Of a stretch of 64,000 nt of DNA, positions 8,295-17,707 are shown one piece after another (within the stretch, counting starts at the first letter, position 1; each line of letters starts with the position of its first letter). The translations under genes were made by a program, and so were the position numbers. The DNA comes from Flavobacterium cupriresistens (GTDB taxonomy: Bacteria; Bacteroidota; Bacteroidia; Flavobacteriales; Flavobacteriaceae), in NCBI RefSeq assembly GCF_020911925.1, contig NZ_CP087134.1, positions 2,046,001 to 2,110,000 on the forward strand. Direction: 5' to 3'. The notes below the pieces were generated by a model that was given only the letters and a program-made list of their open reading frames with translations, was not told where the DNA came from and searched no databases.

Positions 8295-8903
8295 ATGGCA
8301 ATTAATTTAGAAAAAGGACAACGTATTAATCTTGAAAAAAGTAACGGTACAAAATTACAAAATATTTGCGTAGGTGTAAACTGGGGTGCAATTGAGAAAA
8401 AAGGATTTTTCGGTACTAAAAAAGAAGCGGTAGATTTAGATGCCAGCTGTGCGATCTATGATGATAAAAAAAATCACATTGATTCTGTAAACTTTAGAAA
8501 ACTAATTTCTAATGACCGCGCTGTGAAACACAGTGGAGATGATTTAACAGGAGATTTAAATGGTGATGACGGATTAGACAACGAAGTTATTACGTTAGAT
8601 TTCTCTCAACTGTCACCGTCTGCTAACCACGTTGCCTTTTTTATAAACAGTTTCAGAGGACAGGATTTCAAAGACATTCCTTTTGCTTCTATCAGAATTT
8701 ACGAAGGAACTCCAACCCGAGTAAGTGAAGAGTTTGCACGTTACGATATTGCAAACGATGCCACTTTTGCCGGAAATGTATCTATGGTTTTAGGTGTTTT
8801 TTACAAAAGAAACGACGACTGGAAATTTAGCGCAGTGGGTGTACCGACAAACGATAAAAAACTGGAGCAAACGATAGTTACTATTCAACAGAACCACTTA
8901 TAA
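8295..8903 (+). CDS. TerD-like protein, divergent subfamily
   Basis: 202 residues. It opens like TerD (MAINLEKGQRINL) but continues with SNGTKLQNICVGVNWG and a KKGFFGTKKEAVDLDASC segment, in place of the short GLGWD loop. The acidic stretch HSGDDLTGDLNGDDGLDNE keeps the likely calcium ligands. RIYEGTPTRVSEEFARYDI and WKFSAVGVPT are shared with the protein at 11568-12227. This longer subfamily usually accompanies canonical TerD in Ter operons. Spacing of 3-4 bp on both sides indicates one operon. Confidence 0.88.
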   Translation: MAINLEKGQRINLEKSNGTKLQNICVGVNWGAIEKKGFFGTKKEAVDLDASCAIYDDKKNHIDSVNFRKLISNDRAVKHSGDDLTGDLNGDDGLDNEVITLDFSQLSPSANHVAFFINSFRGQDFKDIPFASIRIYEGTPTRVSEEFARYDIANDATFAGNVSMVLGVFYKRNDDWKFSAVGVPTNDKKLEQTIVTIQQNHL

Positions 8904-8907
8904 AATC

Positions 8908-9996
8908 ATGTTAGAAAATCAATTAGTTACTCAGGAGAATACTGCTTTAATTGATAAAGACGGAAATGTAAATCTGGCTTCTGTAACAGAAGCAGATGTA
9001 AACAATTACAAAGCCATCTCCAATCAGTTGAATGAAAACGACGCCAATTCGATTCTGAATTATGGTGCCGAAATTCAAAACTCGATCGCCAAACAAAGTG
9101 ATACTTTTTTGACCAATGTCAGAACGTATAATTCCGGTGAGGTAGGAACTTTGATTAATGATTTACTGACCGAATTAAATTATGTAGACGTAGATCAGTT
9201 AGATCAAGGGCCGTTTAAAAGGTTCTTGTCTAAAATTCCTTTGTTGAATAAGCTAATTACCGATGTAAAAAAGTTATTCCAGGAGTACGACAGAATTACG
9301 GTAAACATTGATAAAATCAGTAATAAGGTAAAAGCCGGAATGATCAATTCTGTGAAAGATAACAGTGCACTTCAAACGATGTTTGACGGTAATGTGAATC
9401 TGATCAAAGAAATGGAAAAACACATTATTGCAGGGCAAATTCGATTTAAAGAATTGAACGAAGAGCTTGCTGTAATGGAAGGAAAAAGTGCCGATTATCA
9501 GGATTATCAAATCTCAGACAAAAGAACTTTCATTAATCGATTAGACAAACGTCTTGCCGATATGAAAATCGTGCGTTTTATCATGTTGCAATCTTTGGCG
9601 CAAATTAGAGTAGTGCAAAACAACAATACCTCTATTGCCGAAAAAGCACAGTCTATTTTGACCACTACAATGCCGGTTTGGAAAAACCAACTTACATTGG
9701 CCGTTGCGTTACAAAGACAAAAACAGAATATTGAGATTCAAAGAAGAGTGTCTGAAACGACCAATACTATTTTGCAAAAGAATGCAGAAATGCTGAAACA
9801 AAACAGTATCGAAGTGGCGAGGGAAAACGAGAACACCATCGTTTCACTTGAAACACTTAAAATGACGACAAAATCTTTGATCGATACCCTGACAGAAGTA
9901 AAACAAATACACGATCAAGGTACAGAAACCAGAAGACAATTGGATGCCGGTTTACAAAGTCTGGAACAAGAATTGAAAAAAGGCGTCGTAAGCTAG
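8908..9996 (+). CDS. TelA family (toxic anion resistance) protein
   Basis: 362 residues, almost entirely predicted helix, no signal peptide. The segment FKRFLSKIPLLNKLITDVKK near residues 94-113 and the following long coiled-coil region (KTFINRLDKR, MLQSLAQIRVVQNNN, ALQRQKQNIEIQRRVSETTN) match TelA/KlaA. TelA occurs with TerC and TerD and is thought to act near the membrane in the Ter response; the biochemistry is not settled. The length is close to the family norm. It begins 4 bp after a TerD-like gene and ends 26 bp before the unrecognised gene at 10023. Confidence 0.88.
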   Translation: MLENQLVTQENTALIDKDGNVNLASVTEADVNNYKAISNQLNENDANSILNYGAEIQNSIAKQSDTFLTNVRTYNSGEVGTLINDLLTELNYVDVDQLDQGPFKRFLSKIPLLNKLITDVKKLFQEYDRITVNIDKISNKVKAGMINSVKDNSALQTMFDGNVNLIKEMEKHIIAGQIRFKELNEELAVMEGKSADYQDYQISDKRTFINRLDKRLADMKIVRFIMLQSLAQIRVVQNNNTSIAEKAQSILTTTMPVWKNQLTLAVALQRQKQNIEIQRRVSETTNTILQKNAEMLKQNSIEVARENENTIVSLETLKMTTKSLIDTLTEVKQIHDQGTETRRQLDAGLQSLEQELKKGVVS

Positions 9997-10022
9997 AGAA
10001 TTGAATATTTGAAATTAGATAA

Positions 10023-10988
10023 ATGCAGGAGGAAGAGGAGAGCTATCTTCGAATAATAAAAGACAGTAACAGAAAACTTGTGATTTTAGAATTGTTATCC
10101 AATTTCTTTAATCACAAGGATCTTGTTGGGGTTTTGGTAAGAACGAAAATCATTCATACGCTATTTCAAAACAATCGAATATTAGACATTAATAAATTAG
10201 AATTATTTCATATTCAGTTTACCAACAGTCTGATCGATTTGTTTCAAAAAATAAAAAAATCAAAAGAGCAGCAGTATCTTTTAATCACAGACGAGATTTA
10301 TATTAATGATGATATTGTATCAAAGTTAAAAGTAGAAATCGGTGAGACCAAGTTTGCCAAACAAATGCAGCTTCACGCACAAAACATGTCCAAAAAGATC
10401 GAAGAACTCTATCAGTTGTTCGTTTCAGATACCGACAGTTTTTTTAATTGGAATGACATAGTGGCTTTTTCTCAAAATATTCAGGCCGAATATTACAGAG
10501 AAATTACAATTGAGCAATATGAAAAGCTTTCCCAATTCAATAAAAGCGTATACGAAAATGCGCATGCTAAATTTGAAAAGAAACTTTTAGGACGGTTAAA
10601 CATCCTGAATTTTAAAATCAAGTTTTTGTGTGGATTGGTTTGCAACAACGAGACCATAGAGATTTACGAGTTTAGAGATTCTAATGACAAATTTGTTTTT
10701 GTCTCGAACGAAAAATCGTTTTATTTCTGGAATGAAGAAGTGACGTTAGGAGTTGATATTTCGAAAAACGGTTCTGCCAAAGAAAGCATTTTGAGAGATT
10801 TGAAAACCAAAAATGCCGAGTTAAAGAAAGAACTCAGTACGATAAAAACAACGCTGCCCGAAACAGTTCTCGAGGTGTTAAAAGAATACCACGAAAAAAT
10901 TTCATCAGTAGATTTTCTGGACGAATTACAGAACGTTGATGAACAAACAAATATTTTAAAAACAATGTTGAATATTAATATTAATTAA
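10023..10988 (+). CDS. Unrecognised protein embedded in the Ter cluster
   Basis: 321 residues that I cannot assign. It is acidic at the N-terminus (MQEEEES) and largely helical. A central CGLVCNNETIEIYEF segment around residue 203 is followed by a possible small beta domain (KFVFVSNEKSFYFWNEEV), and the C-terminus has a coiled coil (KNAELKKELSTIKTTLPETV). No signal peptide or membrane helix. It lies between telA and a terD gene, 8 bp before the latter and on the same strand, so it is co-transcribed with Ter genes. It could be a partner of TelA, since both are coiled-coil proteins, but nothing in the sequence proves that. Confidence 0.75.
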   Translation: MQEEEESYLRIIKDSNRKLVILELLSNFFNHKDLVGVLVRTKIIHTLFQNNRILDINKLELFHIQFTNSLIDLFQKIKKSKEQQYLLITDEIYINDDIVSKLKVEIGETKFAKQMQLHAQNMSKKIEELYQLFVSDTDSFFNWNDIVAFSQNIQAEYYREITIEQYEKLSQFNKSVYENAHAKFEKKLLGRLNILNFKIKFLCGLVCNNETIEIYEFRDSNDKFVFVSNEKSFYFWNEEVTLGVDISKNGSAKESILRDLKTKNAELKKELSTIKTTLPETVLEVLKEYHEKISSVDFLDELQNVDEQTNILKTMLNININ

Positions 10989-10996
10989 AGAATAAA

Positions 10997-11548
10997 ATGG
11001 CAATTAACTTAGAGAAAGGACAAAGACAAAGTATTGATGCGCCTAAATTTACTGTAGGTTTAGGATGGGATAGTAATGCAAGCAGCACCGGGACAAGTTT
11101 TGATTTGGATGCGTCAGTATTTTTAGTTGGTGCAAATGGAAAACTTCCAAATGACAATCATTTTATTTATTACAACAACTTAAAATCACCGGATCAGGCG
11201 GTTATTCATGCAGGAGATAACTTAACAGGAGCGGGAGACGGAGACGATGAAAAAATACAAATAGACTTGTCAAAAATTTCACCGGACGTTTTTGAGATTT
11301 CTTTCGTAGTTACCATTCATCATGCCGATACAAAAAGACAAAATTTTGGCCAGATCAGAAATTCGTTTATCAGAATTTTAGATCAATCTAATGTAGAATT
11401 GGTGAAGTACGAGCTTGATGAAGATTTCTCTATCGAAACAGCTGTTGAATTTGGAAGAATTTACAAAAGAAACGAAGAGTGGAAATTTGAAGCAGTTGGT
11501 ATCGGAATGAAAGGTGGTTTACAAGATTACTTAAATAAATACAACTAA
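10997..11548 (+). CDS. terD: TerD family protein
   Basis: 183 residues, closest in the window to 7737-8291: FTVGLGWDSN, FDLDASVFLV, the acidic loop GDNLTGAGDGDDE, RQNFGQIRNSFIRILD and GGLQDYLNKYN. His replaces Asn in the VTIHHADTKRQ stretch. Together with the following longer TerD-like gene it repeats the gene pair at 7737-8903, so the pair was probably duplicated as a unit. Confidence 0.94.
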   Translation: MAINLEKGQRQSIDAPKFTVGLGWDSNASSTGTSFDLDASVFLVGANGKLPNDNHFIYYNNLKSPDQAVIHAGDNLTGAGDGDDEKIQIDLSKISPDVFEISFVVTIHHADTKRQNFGQIRNSFIRILDQSNVELVKYELDEDFSIETAVEFGRIYKRNEEWKFEAVGIGMKGGLQDYLNKYN

Positions 11549-11567
11549 TTAAACACAATTTACAAAC

Positions 11568-12227
11568 ATGGCAATTAACTTAACCAAAGGACAAAAAATT
11601 GATTTAAGAAAATCAAGTGGTGAAACACTAACCAATTTCTGTGTTGGTGTGAACTGGGGAGCTATCGAAACTAAAGGTTTTTTAGGATTATCTAAAAACA
11701 TAAAAGAGATCGACTTAGATTTAAGTTGTGTGCTTATTGACGACCAAAATAAAATTTGTGATCATTTGTATTCTCCTTTATACAGAATAGAAGCTTTACA
11801 GCAATTTGGTTTGCCACAAGGTAAATTGTTAACCTCTGACGGGGCTTTAAAACATACAGGCGATGATCTTGCCGGAGATACCGGTGGAGATGATGGTCTT
11901 GATAACGAAATTATTACAGTTGATTTATCGAAAGTTAATGCAAACGTAAACCAGATATTTTTCTTCCTGAATAATGCCGGGACGGAAGATTTCTCTCAAA
12001 TTCCTTACGCTAAAATCAGAATGTACGAAGGAACTCCAACCAGAGTGGTTTCTGAGTTTGCTTCTTATAACGTTTCTGCAGATTCGCAATACGTAAACAA
12101 ACGTTCGATCATCATGGGGAAACTATACAAAAGAAATAACGAATGGAAATTTAGTGCCATTGGTGACCCGACAGCAGATACTTTTTTAGGACAAACTATT
12201 CATAAAATTGTAGCGTCATACCTTTAG
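11568..12227 (+). CDS. TerD-like protein, divergent subfamily
   Basis: 219 residues, paralogous to 8295-8903: both share VGVNWGAIE.KGF, the acidic GDDLAGDTGGDDGLDNE segment and RMYEGTPTRVVSEFASY. It has an insert of about 20 residues (near DHLYSPLYRIEALQQFGLPQ) before the calcium-binding loop that the other copy lacks. No signal peptide. The vWA gene starts 26 bp downstream. Confidence 0.88.
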   Translation: MAINLTKGQKIDLRKSSGETLTNFCVGVNWGAIETKGFLGLSKNIKEIDLDLSCVLIDDQNKICDHLYSPLYRIEALQQFGLPQGKLLTSDGALKHTGDDLAGDTGGDDGLDNEIITVDLSKVNANVNQIFFFLNNAGTEDFSQIPYAKIRMYEGTPTRVVSEFASYNVSADSQYVNKRSIIMGKLYKRNNEWKFSAIGDPTADTFLGQTIHKIVASYL

Positions 12228-12253
12228 TATTCCACTATAAATAAAATAGTACG

Positions 12254-12889
12254 ATGAGACGATTACCAGTATATTTTTTATTAGATACGTCCGGATCAAT
12301 GTACGGCGAACCCATCCAGGCTTTGAATAATGCGTTGAACGGTATGATTAATAATCTGCGTTCAGATGCACAAGCTTTAGATTCGCTTTGGATCAGTATT
12401 GTAACTTTTGACAGAGAAGTAAAGGAGATTGTGCCCTTAACCGAGTTGGTTCATTTTCAGCTTCCGGAGATTACTTGTCCACAAAGTGGTCCTACCAATA
12501 CAGGAGCCGGATTAGATTTTATAATTCAGAAAGTAAACGCAGAAGTAATAAAAGGTTCCCCGACTCAAAAAGGAGACTGGAAACCTTTACTTTTTGTTTT
12601 TACGGATGGAAAACCTTCGGATATTCAGTTTTACAGAGAAAAAACACAAGAAATTAAAGCGTTAAATTTTGGCGCTGTTGTAGGTTGTGCAGCCGGTCAC
12701 ATGGCAGATGACAGTATTCTTAAGGAACTTACTGCCAATGTCGTTCATTTGGCCTCAGCTGACAGCTCGACTTTAAAACAATTTTTTAAATGGGTCTCTG
12801 AAACGATCGAACAAGGAAATAAAAGCCAGGGAACCGGAGAAAGCGTACTGCTGCCACCACCACCAAGCGAAATAACGGTAGTCATTTAA
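12254..12889 (+). CDS. TerY-type von Willebrand factor A protein
   Basis: 211 residues, essentially a single vWA domain. The metal-ion-dependent adhesion site is complete: D11-x-S13-x-S15 in FLLDTSGSMYGEP, Thr in SGPTNTGAG, and Asp in FVFTDGKPSD. The C-terminal tail (LLPPPPSE) is proline-rich. TerY proteins are cytoplasmic vWA partners of the Ter kinase/phosphatase pair and may bind metal-loaded TerD or scaffold the complex. The gene is followed by about 800 bp without genes, including the three 199-bp repeats. Confidence 0.9.
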   Translation: MRRLPVYFLLDTSGSMYGEPIQALNNALNGMINNLRSDAQALDSLWISIVTFDREVKEIVPLTELVHFQLPEITCPQSGPTNTGAGLDFIIQKVNAEVIKGSPTQKGDWKPLLFVFTDGKPSDIQFYREKTQEIKALNFGAVVGCAAGHMADDSILKELTANVVHLASADSSTLKQFFKWVSETIEQGNKSQGTGESVLLPPPPSEITVVI

Positions 12890-13060
12890 TCCTGATCAAT
12901 TCAGTTTTAAGTTTACATCTGGAATTGTTGTCTGACAAAGACAAGTTCGGAAGATACTTAAATCAATTTTCGACTTCTTCAATCGTAAATTTTACTACTA
13001 TTTTGTTTTTCGAAAACCCGTATCAAAGTAGTCTAGTAATTAGGATATAAGTTGTTGTAA

Positions 13061-13657
13061 TAACCCATTGGGTTCAATTAATTTTAACACATAGAATCAT
13101 AGCTAACAAAACATAAAAAAAGACGTTTCACTTAAAATAAATCGCATAAGCTCATGTGAAGAAAATATGATTTTCTTGAAACGTTTCAATTTATAAATTC
13201 AAAATCTATGTCTCTATGTGTTAAAAAGATTTAGCAGAATTGCACCTAGCGGGTTATAGTAACCCATTGGGTTCAATTAATTTTAACACATAGAGACATA
13301 GCTAGCAAAGCATAAAAAAAGACGTTTCACTTAAAATAAATCGCATAAGCTTATGTGAAGAAAGTATGATTTTCTTGAAACGTTTCAATTTATAAATTCA
13401 AAATCTATGTTTCTATGTGTTAAAAAGATTTAGCAGAATTACACCTAGCGGGTTATAGTAACTCATTGGTTTCAATTAATTTTAACACATAGAGACATAG
13501 CTAGCAAAGCATAAAAAAAGACGTTTCACTTAAAATAAATCGCATAAGCTAATGTGAAGAAAATATGATTTTCTTGAAACGTTTCAATTTATAAATTCAA
13601 AACCTATGTGTCTATGTGTTAAAAAAAAATTAGCTGAATTCCCCAAAACAGGTTATA
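13061..13657. repeat. Three tandem 199-bp direct repeats, each a long hairpin
   Basis: Units start at 13061, 13260 and 13459, an exact period of 199 bp, and differ by only a few substitutions. Each opens with TAACyCATTGGkTTCAATTA. Each carries TTTTAACACATAGA near the left and its complement TCTATGTGTTAAAA near the right, plus inner arms GACGTTTCACTT and GAAACGTTTC. Every unit could therefore fold into a large cruciform or RNA hairpin. There is no open frame across them. They fill most of the gap between the two vWA genes. The flanks 12890-13060 and 13658-13693 hold nothing I recognise. Confidence 0.9.
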
Positions 13658-13693
13658 ATAATTATTTTTTAATGTTTTAAAATTCTTCATAAA

Positions 13694-14746
13694 ATGAGAA
13701 GATTACCCATATATTTTTTGATTGACATCTCGGAATCAATGGTTGGAGAACCCATTCAGCAAGTTGAAGAAGGGTTAGCCACTATAATTCAGGCATTAAA
13801 AACAGATCCACATGCGTTGGAAACGGTTTTTGTTTCGATTATTGTTTTTGCAGGTCAGCCTAAAACATTGGTACCCTTACAGGAAATCGTGAGTTTTTAT
13901 CCGCCTAAATTTCCGGTAGGAAGCGGGACCTCATTGAGTAAAGGATTAGGACATTTGATGTACGAATTAAGAAATAATATTGTAAAAACAACTTATGAAG
14001 TAAAGGGAGACTGGAAGCCAATTGTATTCCTTTTTACAGATGGAGTGCCAACCGACAACAGTCAGGCCGCTATAAACGAATGGAAAGAAAATTGGCAACG
14101 AACCGCTAATTTGATCGCCGTTTCTTTCGGAAACGAAACCGATACAAAACTATTGGGACAGTTGACAGAAAATGTACTCCATTTTAAAAACACCAATGTA
14201 CAATCGTATAAAGAGTTTTTCAGATGGGTTACCGATTCGATCAAGACAAGTAGCATTAGTGTCGAGAATAATTCATCAGGTTTTGAATTGGCAAAATTAG
14301 AAGGCGAAACACTTTCTAAAATAGATTTGACCAAAGCAGAGCCTATTAGACAATATGTTGATGATAATTATGTGGTTTTGAACGGTAAATGTCAAAACTC
14401 AAAAAGGCCCTATTTGATGAAATACCGCAAAACAATTGCGCCGTCAATTTATGCAGGTGTTGAATTGAGTTCAAAAAATTACAAACTCGTTGGCGCTTAT
14501 CAGGTCGATAATTCTTATTTCGAATTGGCAGACGAATCGACCTTTAATACTACCGTAAATACAGAAGAACTCACCGGATTTCCTACCTGCCCTTGTTGCG
14601 GGAACCAAATTGCTTTTGCAGTCTGTGTTTGCGATAAAATACATTGTATTGGAGACGAAGAGATCAGTACCTGTCCGTGGTGTCATAATCAGGGATCTTA
14701 TGGTTACGGAGAAGGTGGTTTTGATGTCAGCAGAACCCAAGGATAA
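13694..14746 (+). CDS. TerY-type vWA protein with C-terminal zinc ribbon
   Basis: 350 residues. The N-terminal vWA domain (about 1-190) resembles the protein at 12254, starting MRRLPIYFLIDISESMVGEP with MIDAS residues D11, S13 and S15, GSGTSLSKG for the Thr, and FTDGVPTD for the Asp. A linker and a beta-rich middle follow. The C-terminus has Cys pairs CPCC (near 298), CVC...C (310-317) and CPWC (near 326), a probable zinc-binding module. It lies 5 bp before the phosphatase and 3' of the repeats. The vWA-phosphatase-kinase order is the TerY-P triad known from Ter systems. Confidence 0.9.
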   Translation: MRRLPIYFLIDISESMVGEPIQQVEEGLATIIQALKTDPHALETVFVSIIVFAGQPKTLVPLQEIVSFYPPKFPVGSGTSLSKGLGHLMYELRNNIVKTTYEVKGDWKPIVFLFTDGVPTDNSQAAINEWKENWQRTANLIAVSFGNETDTKLLGQLTENVLHFKNTNVQSYKEFFRWVTDSIKTSSISVENNSSGFELAKLEGETLSKIDLTKAEPIRQYVDDNYVVLNGKCQNSKRPYLMKYRKTIAPSIYAGVELSSKNYKLVGAYQVDNSYFELADESTFNTTVNTEELTGFPTCPCCGNQIAFAVCVCDKIHCIGDEEISTCPWCHNQGSYGYGEGGFDVSRTQG

Positions 14747-14751
14747 CACTT

Positions 14752-16161
14752 ATGGAAGAGACCAAAAGATATCTTCAGTCTTTTTTATTTCAAAATAAAA
14801 TCGATATTCCAAAAAGCAAAGAATCGCTTTTTGAAGATTTTATTAGTGATGAAACAAACAGTGCAGCAGTAAAAATAATAAAAGAAAAGCAAAAGCTGAT
14901 TATGGACAATTGGAAGTTAAAGAATAGAATTGACGATATTATGCAGCATTCTTTTTTCTTGCCCAACGGTACGGTGAATAAAGAATATGAATCAAAAATT
15001 GACTTTATAAAACTGGGTTGGGAAGATATTATTTTTTACGAAATTGAAAATTTAGAAGAAACAGGACTTTATTTTGATACTGCCGAAAAATTGCTTTTTG
15101 GAATCCCAAAAAGAAGCGGCGATTTAAAAATAAAATTCCGTTTTAAAATAGAGGGAGAAGCTGAGGAAGTGCTATTAAACGAAAAAATAGTTACGCTGAT
15201 CATAAACCCGGATCCAAAGTCATTGTGGAAAAATATTGAAAGTGATCCCAATGCCCCTTTTAGTAAAGAAGACAATGTAGCTGTTTCAGCTGTGTTTTTG
15301 GACAAAAATATTGTGGTCGCTTCCAAAAGAGGTCGCAGTCATGCTAATGTAGGTTCTTTTAGAGAAGACGATTTTGCATTCAGAAATTTCGAAGCAAGCG
15401 GATGGAGCGTTTTAGCAGTTTCAGACGGAGCAGGTTCTGCAGCGCTGTCCAGAAAAGGATCAAAATTAGCGTGTGATGCTATAATTGACTATTTCGAAAC
15501 CCATTTAAATACTGAAGTTTGGAGCAAGTTCGAAGAGTTGGCGCTAAATTATCACGTTAAAAAAGATCTGGAATCAATTCAAAAAGCAAACGATTTTGTA
15601 AGTACTAATTTGTCGAAAGCGGCACATTTTGTAAATCAAAAGATAGCAGAATTTGCAACAGAGCAGGGTGAGGAATTGAAAAATTTTCATGCCACTTTAA
15701 TTTTTACTTTGGTTAAAAAATATGATTTTGGTTATGCTATTTTAAGCTTTGGAGTTGGAGATTGTCCGATAAATTTGATCAACAAAGATTTAACTGAGGT
15801 AAGCTTAATAAACCTTATAGACGCTGGAGAATTTGGTGGTGGCACCCGATTTATAACCATGCCGGAAATCTTTCAAAACGAGAATTTTTCATCTCGATTT
15901 GGCTTTAAAATAGTAGATGATTTCTCTTATCTGGTATTGATGACTGACGGAATCTATGATCCAAAGTTTGAGGTTGAAGCCAACTTAGAAAAAATAGAGA
16001 AATGGAAGGCATTTCTATCTGATTTGAAAGGCGATAATGCAGAAAAAGCCAAAGTCGATTTTGAGCGTGACAATGCAGCTATTGCAACACAGCTCTCGAA
16101 CTGGATGGATTTTTGGAGTCCCGGAAATCACGACGACAGAACTCTTGCTATAATTTACTAG
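14752..16161 (+). CDS. PP2C-type serine/threonine phosphatase of the TerY-P triad
   Basis: 469 residues. The N-terminal ~190 residues are not recognised. The PP2C domain runs from about 195 to the end, with SFREDDFAFR (about 202), AVSDGAGSAA (about 222, metal-binding Asp), FHATLIF, LMTDGIYDP (about 395) and the terminal HDDRTLAIIY that supplies the last metal-binding Asp. All expected acidic ligands are present, so it should be active. It is probably the antagonist of the kinase encoded 3 bp downstream. Cytoplasmic, no membrane helix. Confidence 0.9.
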   Translation: MEETKRYLQSFLFQNKIDIPKSKESLFEDFISDETNSAAVKIIKEKQKLIMDNWKLKNRIDDIMQHSFFLPNGTVNKEYESKIDFIKLGWEDIIFYEIENLEETGLYFDTAEKLLFGIPKRSGDLKIKFRFKIEGEAEEVLLNEKIVTLIINPDPKSLWKNIESDPNAPFSKEDNVAVSAVFLDKNIVVASKRGRSHANVGSFREDDFAFRNFEASGWSVLAVSDGAGSAALSRKGSKLACDAIIDYFETHLNTEVWSKFEELALNYHVKKDLESIQKANDFVSTNLSKAAHFVNQKIAEFATEQGEELKNFHATLIFTLVKKYDFGYAILSFGVGDCPINLINKDLTEVSLINLIDAGEFGGGTRFITMPEIFQNENFSSRFGFKIVDDFSYLVLMTDGIYDPKFEVEANLEKIEKWKAFLSDLKGDNAEKAKVDFERDNAAIATQLSNWMDFWSPGNHDDRTLAIIY

Positions 16162-16164
16162 AAG

Positions 16165-17676
16165 ATGAGTATAGTTACGGTAAAATCAATAAACGACACC
16201 ACAAAAACCTATCAATTTGTTGATAATGGCGAACCCATGCGCGGTGGGGTAAAAGATGTTTATTTTAGTCCCGATAAAAAATATGTGGTCGCTATTTTTA
16301 GAGACAAGTTAGACGACAATCAAAAAGAAAGATTGCAGCGCATAACCGGTAAATATTTTGCTCAGATTAAAGAAGGGGAAGCGAGTGATTATTATTTAAA
16401 TGAAGTGTTCAGATGGCCAACCGATGTCATCGGGTATAATGGTCTCACAGGGATAATTGTTCCGGTTTATCATTCGAAGTTTTTCTTTAGAAAAGGATAT
16501 CAGACGAGCGATTTAATTCAAGGAAAAGAAAAAAACGGAAAATGGTTTGCAGGGCCAAAATTCAGAAACCCACACTTCCCGTTGCGGGTCGCAAATTCGG
16601 AATTGGGAGATTGGCTGAGCTATTTTCAGGTTTGTGTAAATCTGTCACGAGGCGTAAAAAAGATGCACGCGATGGGATTGGCGCATTCTGATTTGTCGTA
16701 CAATAATGTTTTGATTGATCCCGTTGAGCGATCGGCTTGTATGATTGATTTAGACGGATTGGTCGTACCTGGTGTGTTTCAGGCAGAAGTAATTGGTACG
16801 GCAGAATTTATTGCTCCCGAAGTACTTGCTACCAAACATTTAGACAAAACAGATCCCAATAGAAAATTGCCCAACAGGCTTACGGATTTGCATGCACTGC
16901 CCGTTCTTATTTATATGTTTTTGCTGCACAGACATCCATTAAAAGGAGGGAAAGTACATGATTTAGATACCGAAAAAGACGATTTGTTGTCGATGGGAGA
17001 GAGGGCAATGTTTATCGAGCACCCGACGGATGTTACCAACAGACCTAAACTCAATCAGGTTTCAAAATGGGATTTGCCTTGGGCAGATATTGCCAAGTTG
17101 CCATACGCAATCACGGGGCCTTATTTAAAAACATTGTTTGATAAAGTTTTTATAGACGGATTACACAATCCAATGCAAAGACCTAATGCAGAAGAGTGGG
17201 AAAATGCCTTATTAAAAACAACCGATTTAATGCAGAAATGTCATAACACGGCTTGCGAACAAAAATGGTATGTTTTTGACAATACAAATCGTCCAAGATG
17301 CCCGTTTTGCGGAACAGCTCACGAAGGGACACTTCCGGTTTTAGACTTGTACTATCAATATCAGGATACCGTTTGGAAGCCCGAGAATCATAGACTAATG
17401 GTTTATAATGATCAATATTTGTTTCTATGGCACGTTAATCGTAATATTGCCAGAAATGAGAAATTGACCCCGGAGCAAAAAGTACCGGTTGGTTATTTTA
17501 CTTTTTTCAAAGGGAAGTGGGTATTGGTCAATCAGAAGTTGAATTCGTTGAAAGATTTGACAGAAGATAAAGAAATTCCAATAGGCACCATGGTAGAACT
17601 TACCGATGGAAAAAAAATACTTCTTTCAAAGGAAGAAGGAGGAAGAGTGATCGTAATAACAATGGCTAATACATAA
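16165..17676 (+). CDS. Serine/threonine protein kinase with zinc ribbon, TerY-P triad
   Basis: 503 residues. The kinase fold covers about 20-350. The catalytic loop is HSDLSYNNVLI near residue 173 (HxD followed by N). The metal-binding Asp lies in MIDLDGLVVPG, replacing the usual DFG with DLD. GTAEFIAPEV corresponds to the activation-segment end. The glycine loop is degenerate (MRGGVKDVYFSPDKKYVVAIF). CHNTAC (about 358) and CPFC (about 378) form a zinc ribbon after the kinase, followed by a ~110-residue beta-rich tail. It should phosphorylate vWA or TerD partners and be opposed by the upstream PP2C; that pairing is inferred from the operon. Confidence 0.88.
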   Translation: MSIVTVKSINDTTKTYQFVDNGEPMRGGVKDVYFSPDKKYVVAIFRDKLDDNQKERLQRITGKYFAQIKEGEASDYYLNEVFRWPTDVIGYNGLTGIIVPVYHSKFFFRKGYQTSDLIQGKEKNGKWFAGPKFRNPHFPLRVANSELGDWLSYFQVCVNLSRGVKKMHAMGLAHSDLSYNNVLIDPVERSACMIDLDGLVVPGVFQAEVIGTAEFIAPEVLATKHLDKTDPNRKLPNRLTDLHALPVLIYMFLLHRHPLKGGKVHDLDTEKDDLLSMGERAMFIEHPTDVTNRPKLNQVSKWDLPWADIAKLPYAITGPYLKTLFDKVFIDGLHNPMQRPNAEEWENALLKTTDLMQKCHNTACEQKWYVFDNTNRPRCPFCGTAHEGTLPVLDLYYQYQDTVWKPENHRLMVYNDQYLFLWHVNRNIARNEKLTPEQKVPVGYFTFFKGKWVLVNQKLNSLKDLTEDKEIPIGTMVELTDGKKILLSKEEGGRVIVITMANT

Positions 17677-17707
17677 AATTTAAAATTTAACTTAATTAAT
17701 ATCTAAA

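Noticed and set aside
13061..13657. CRISPR array
   Set aside because: The units are 199 bp long, directly adjacent and almost identical throughout, with no short repeats separated by unique spacers and no cas genes. The hairpin array at 25911-26256 was rejected for the same reason.
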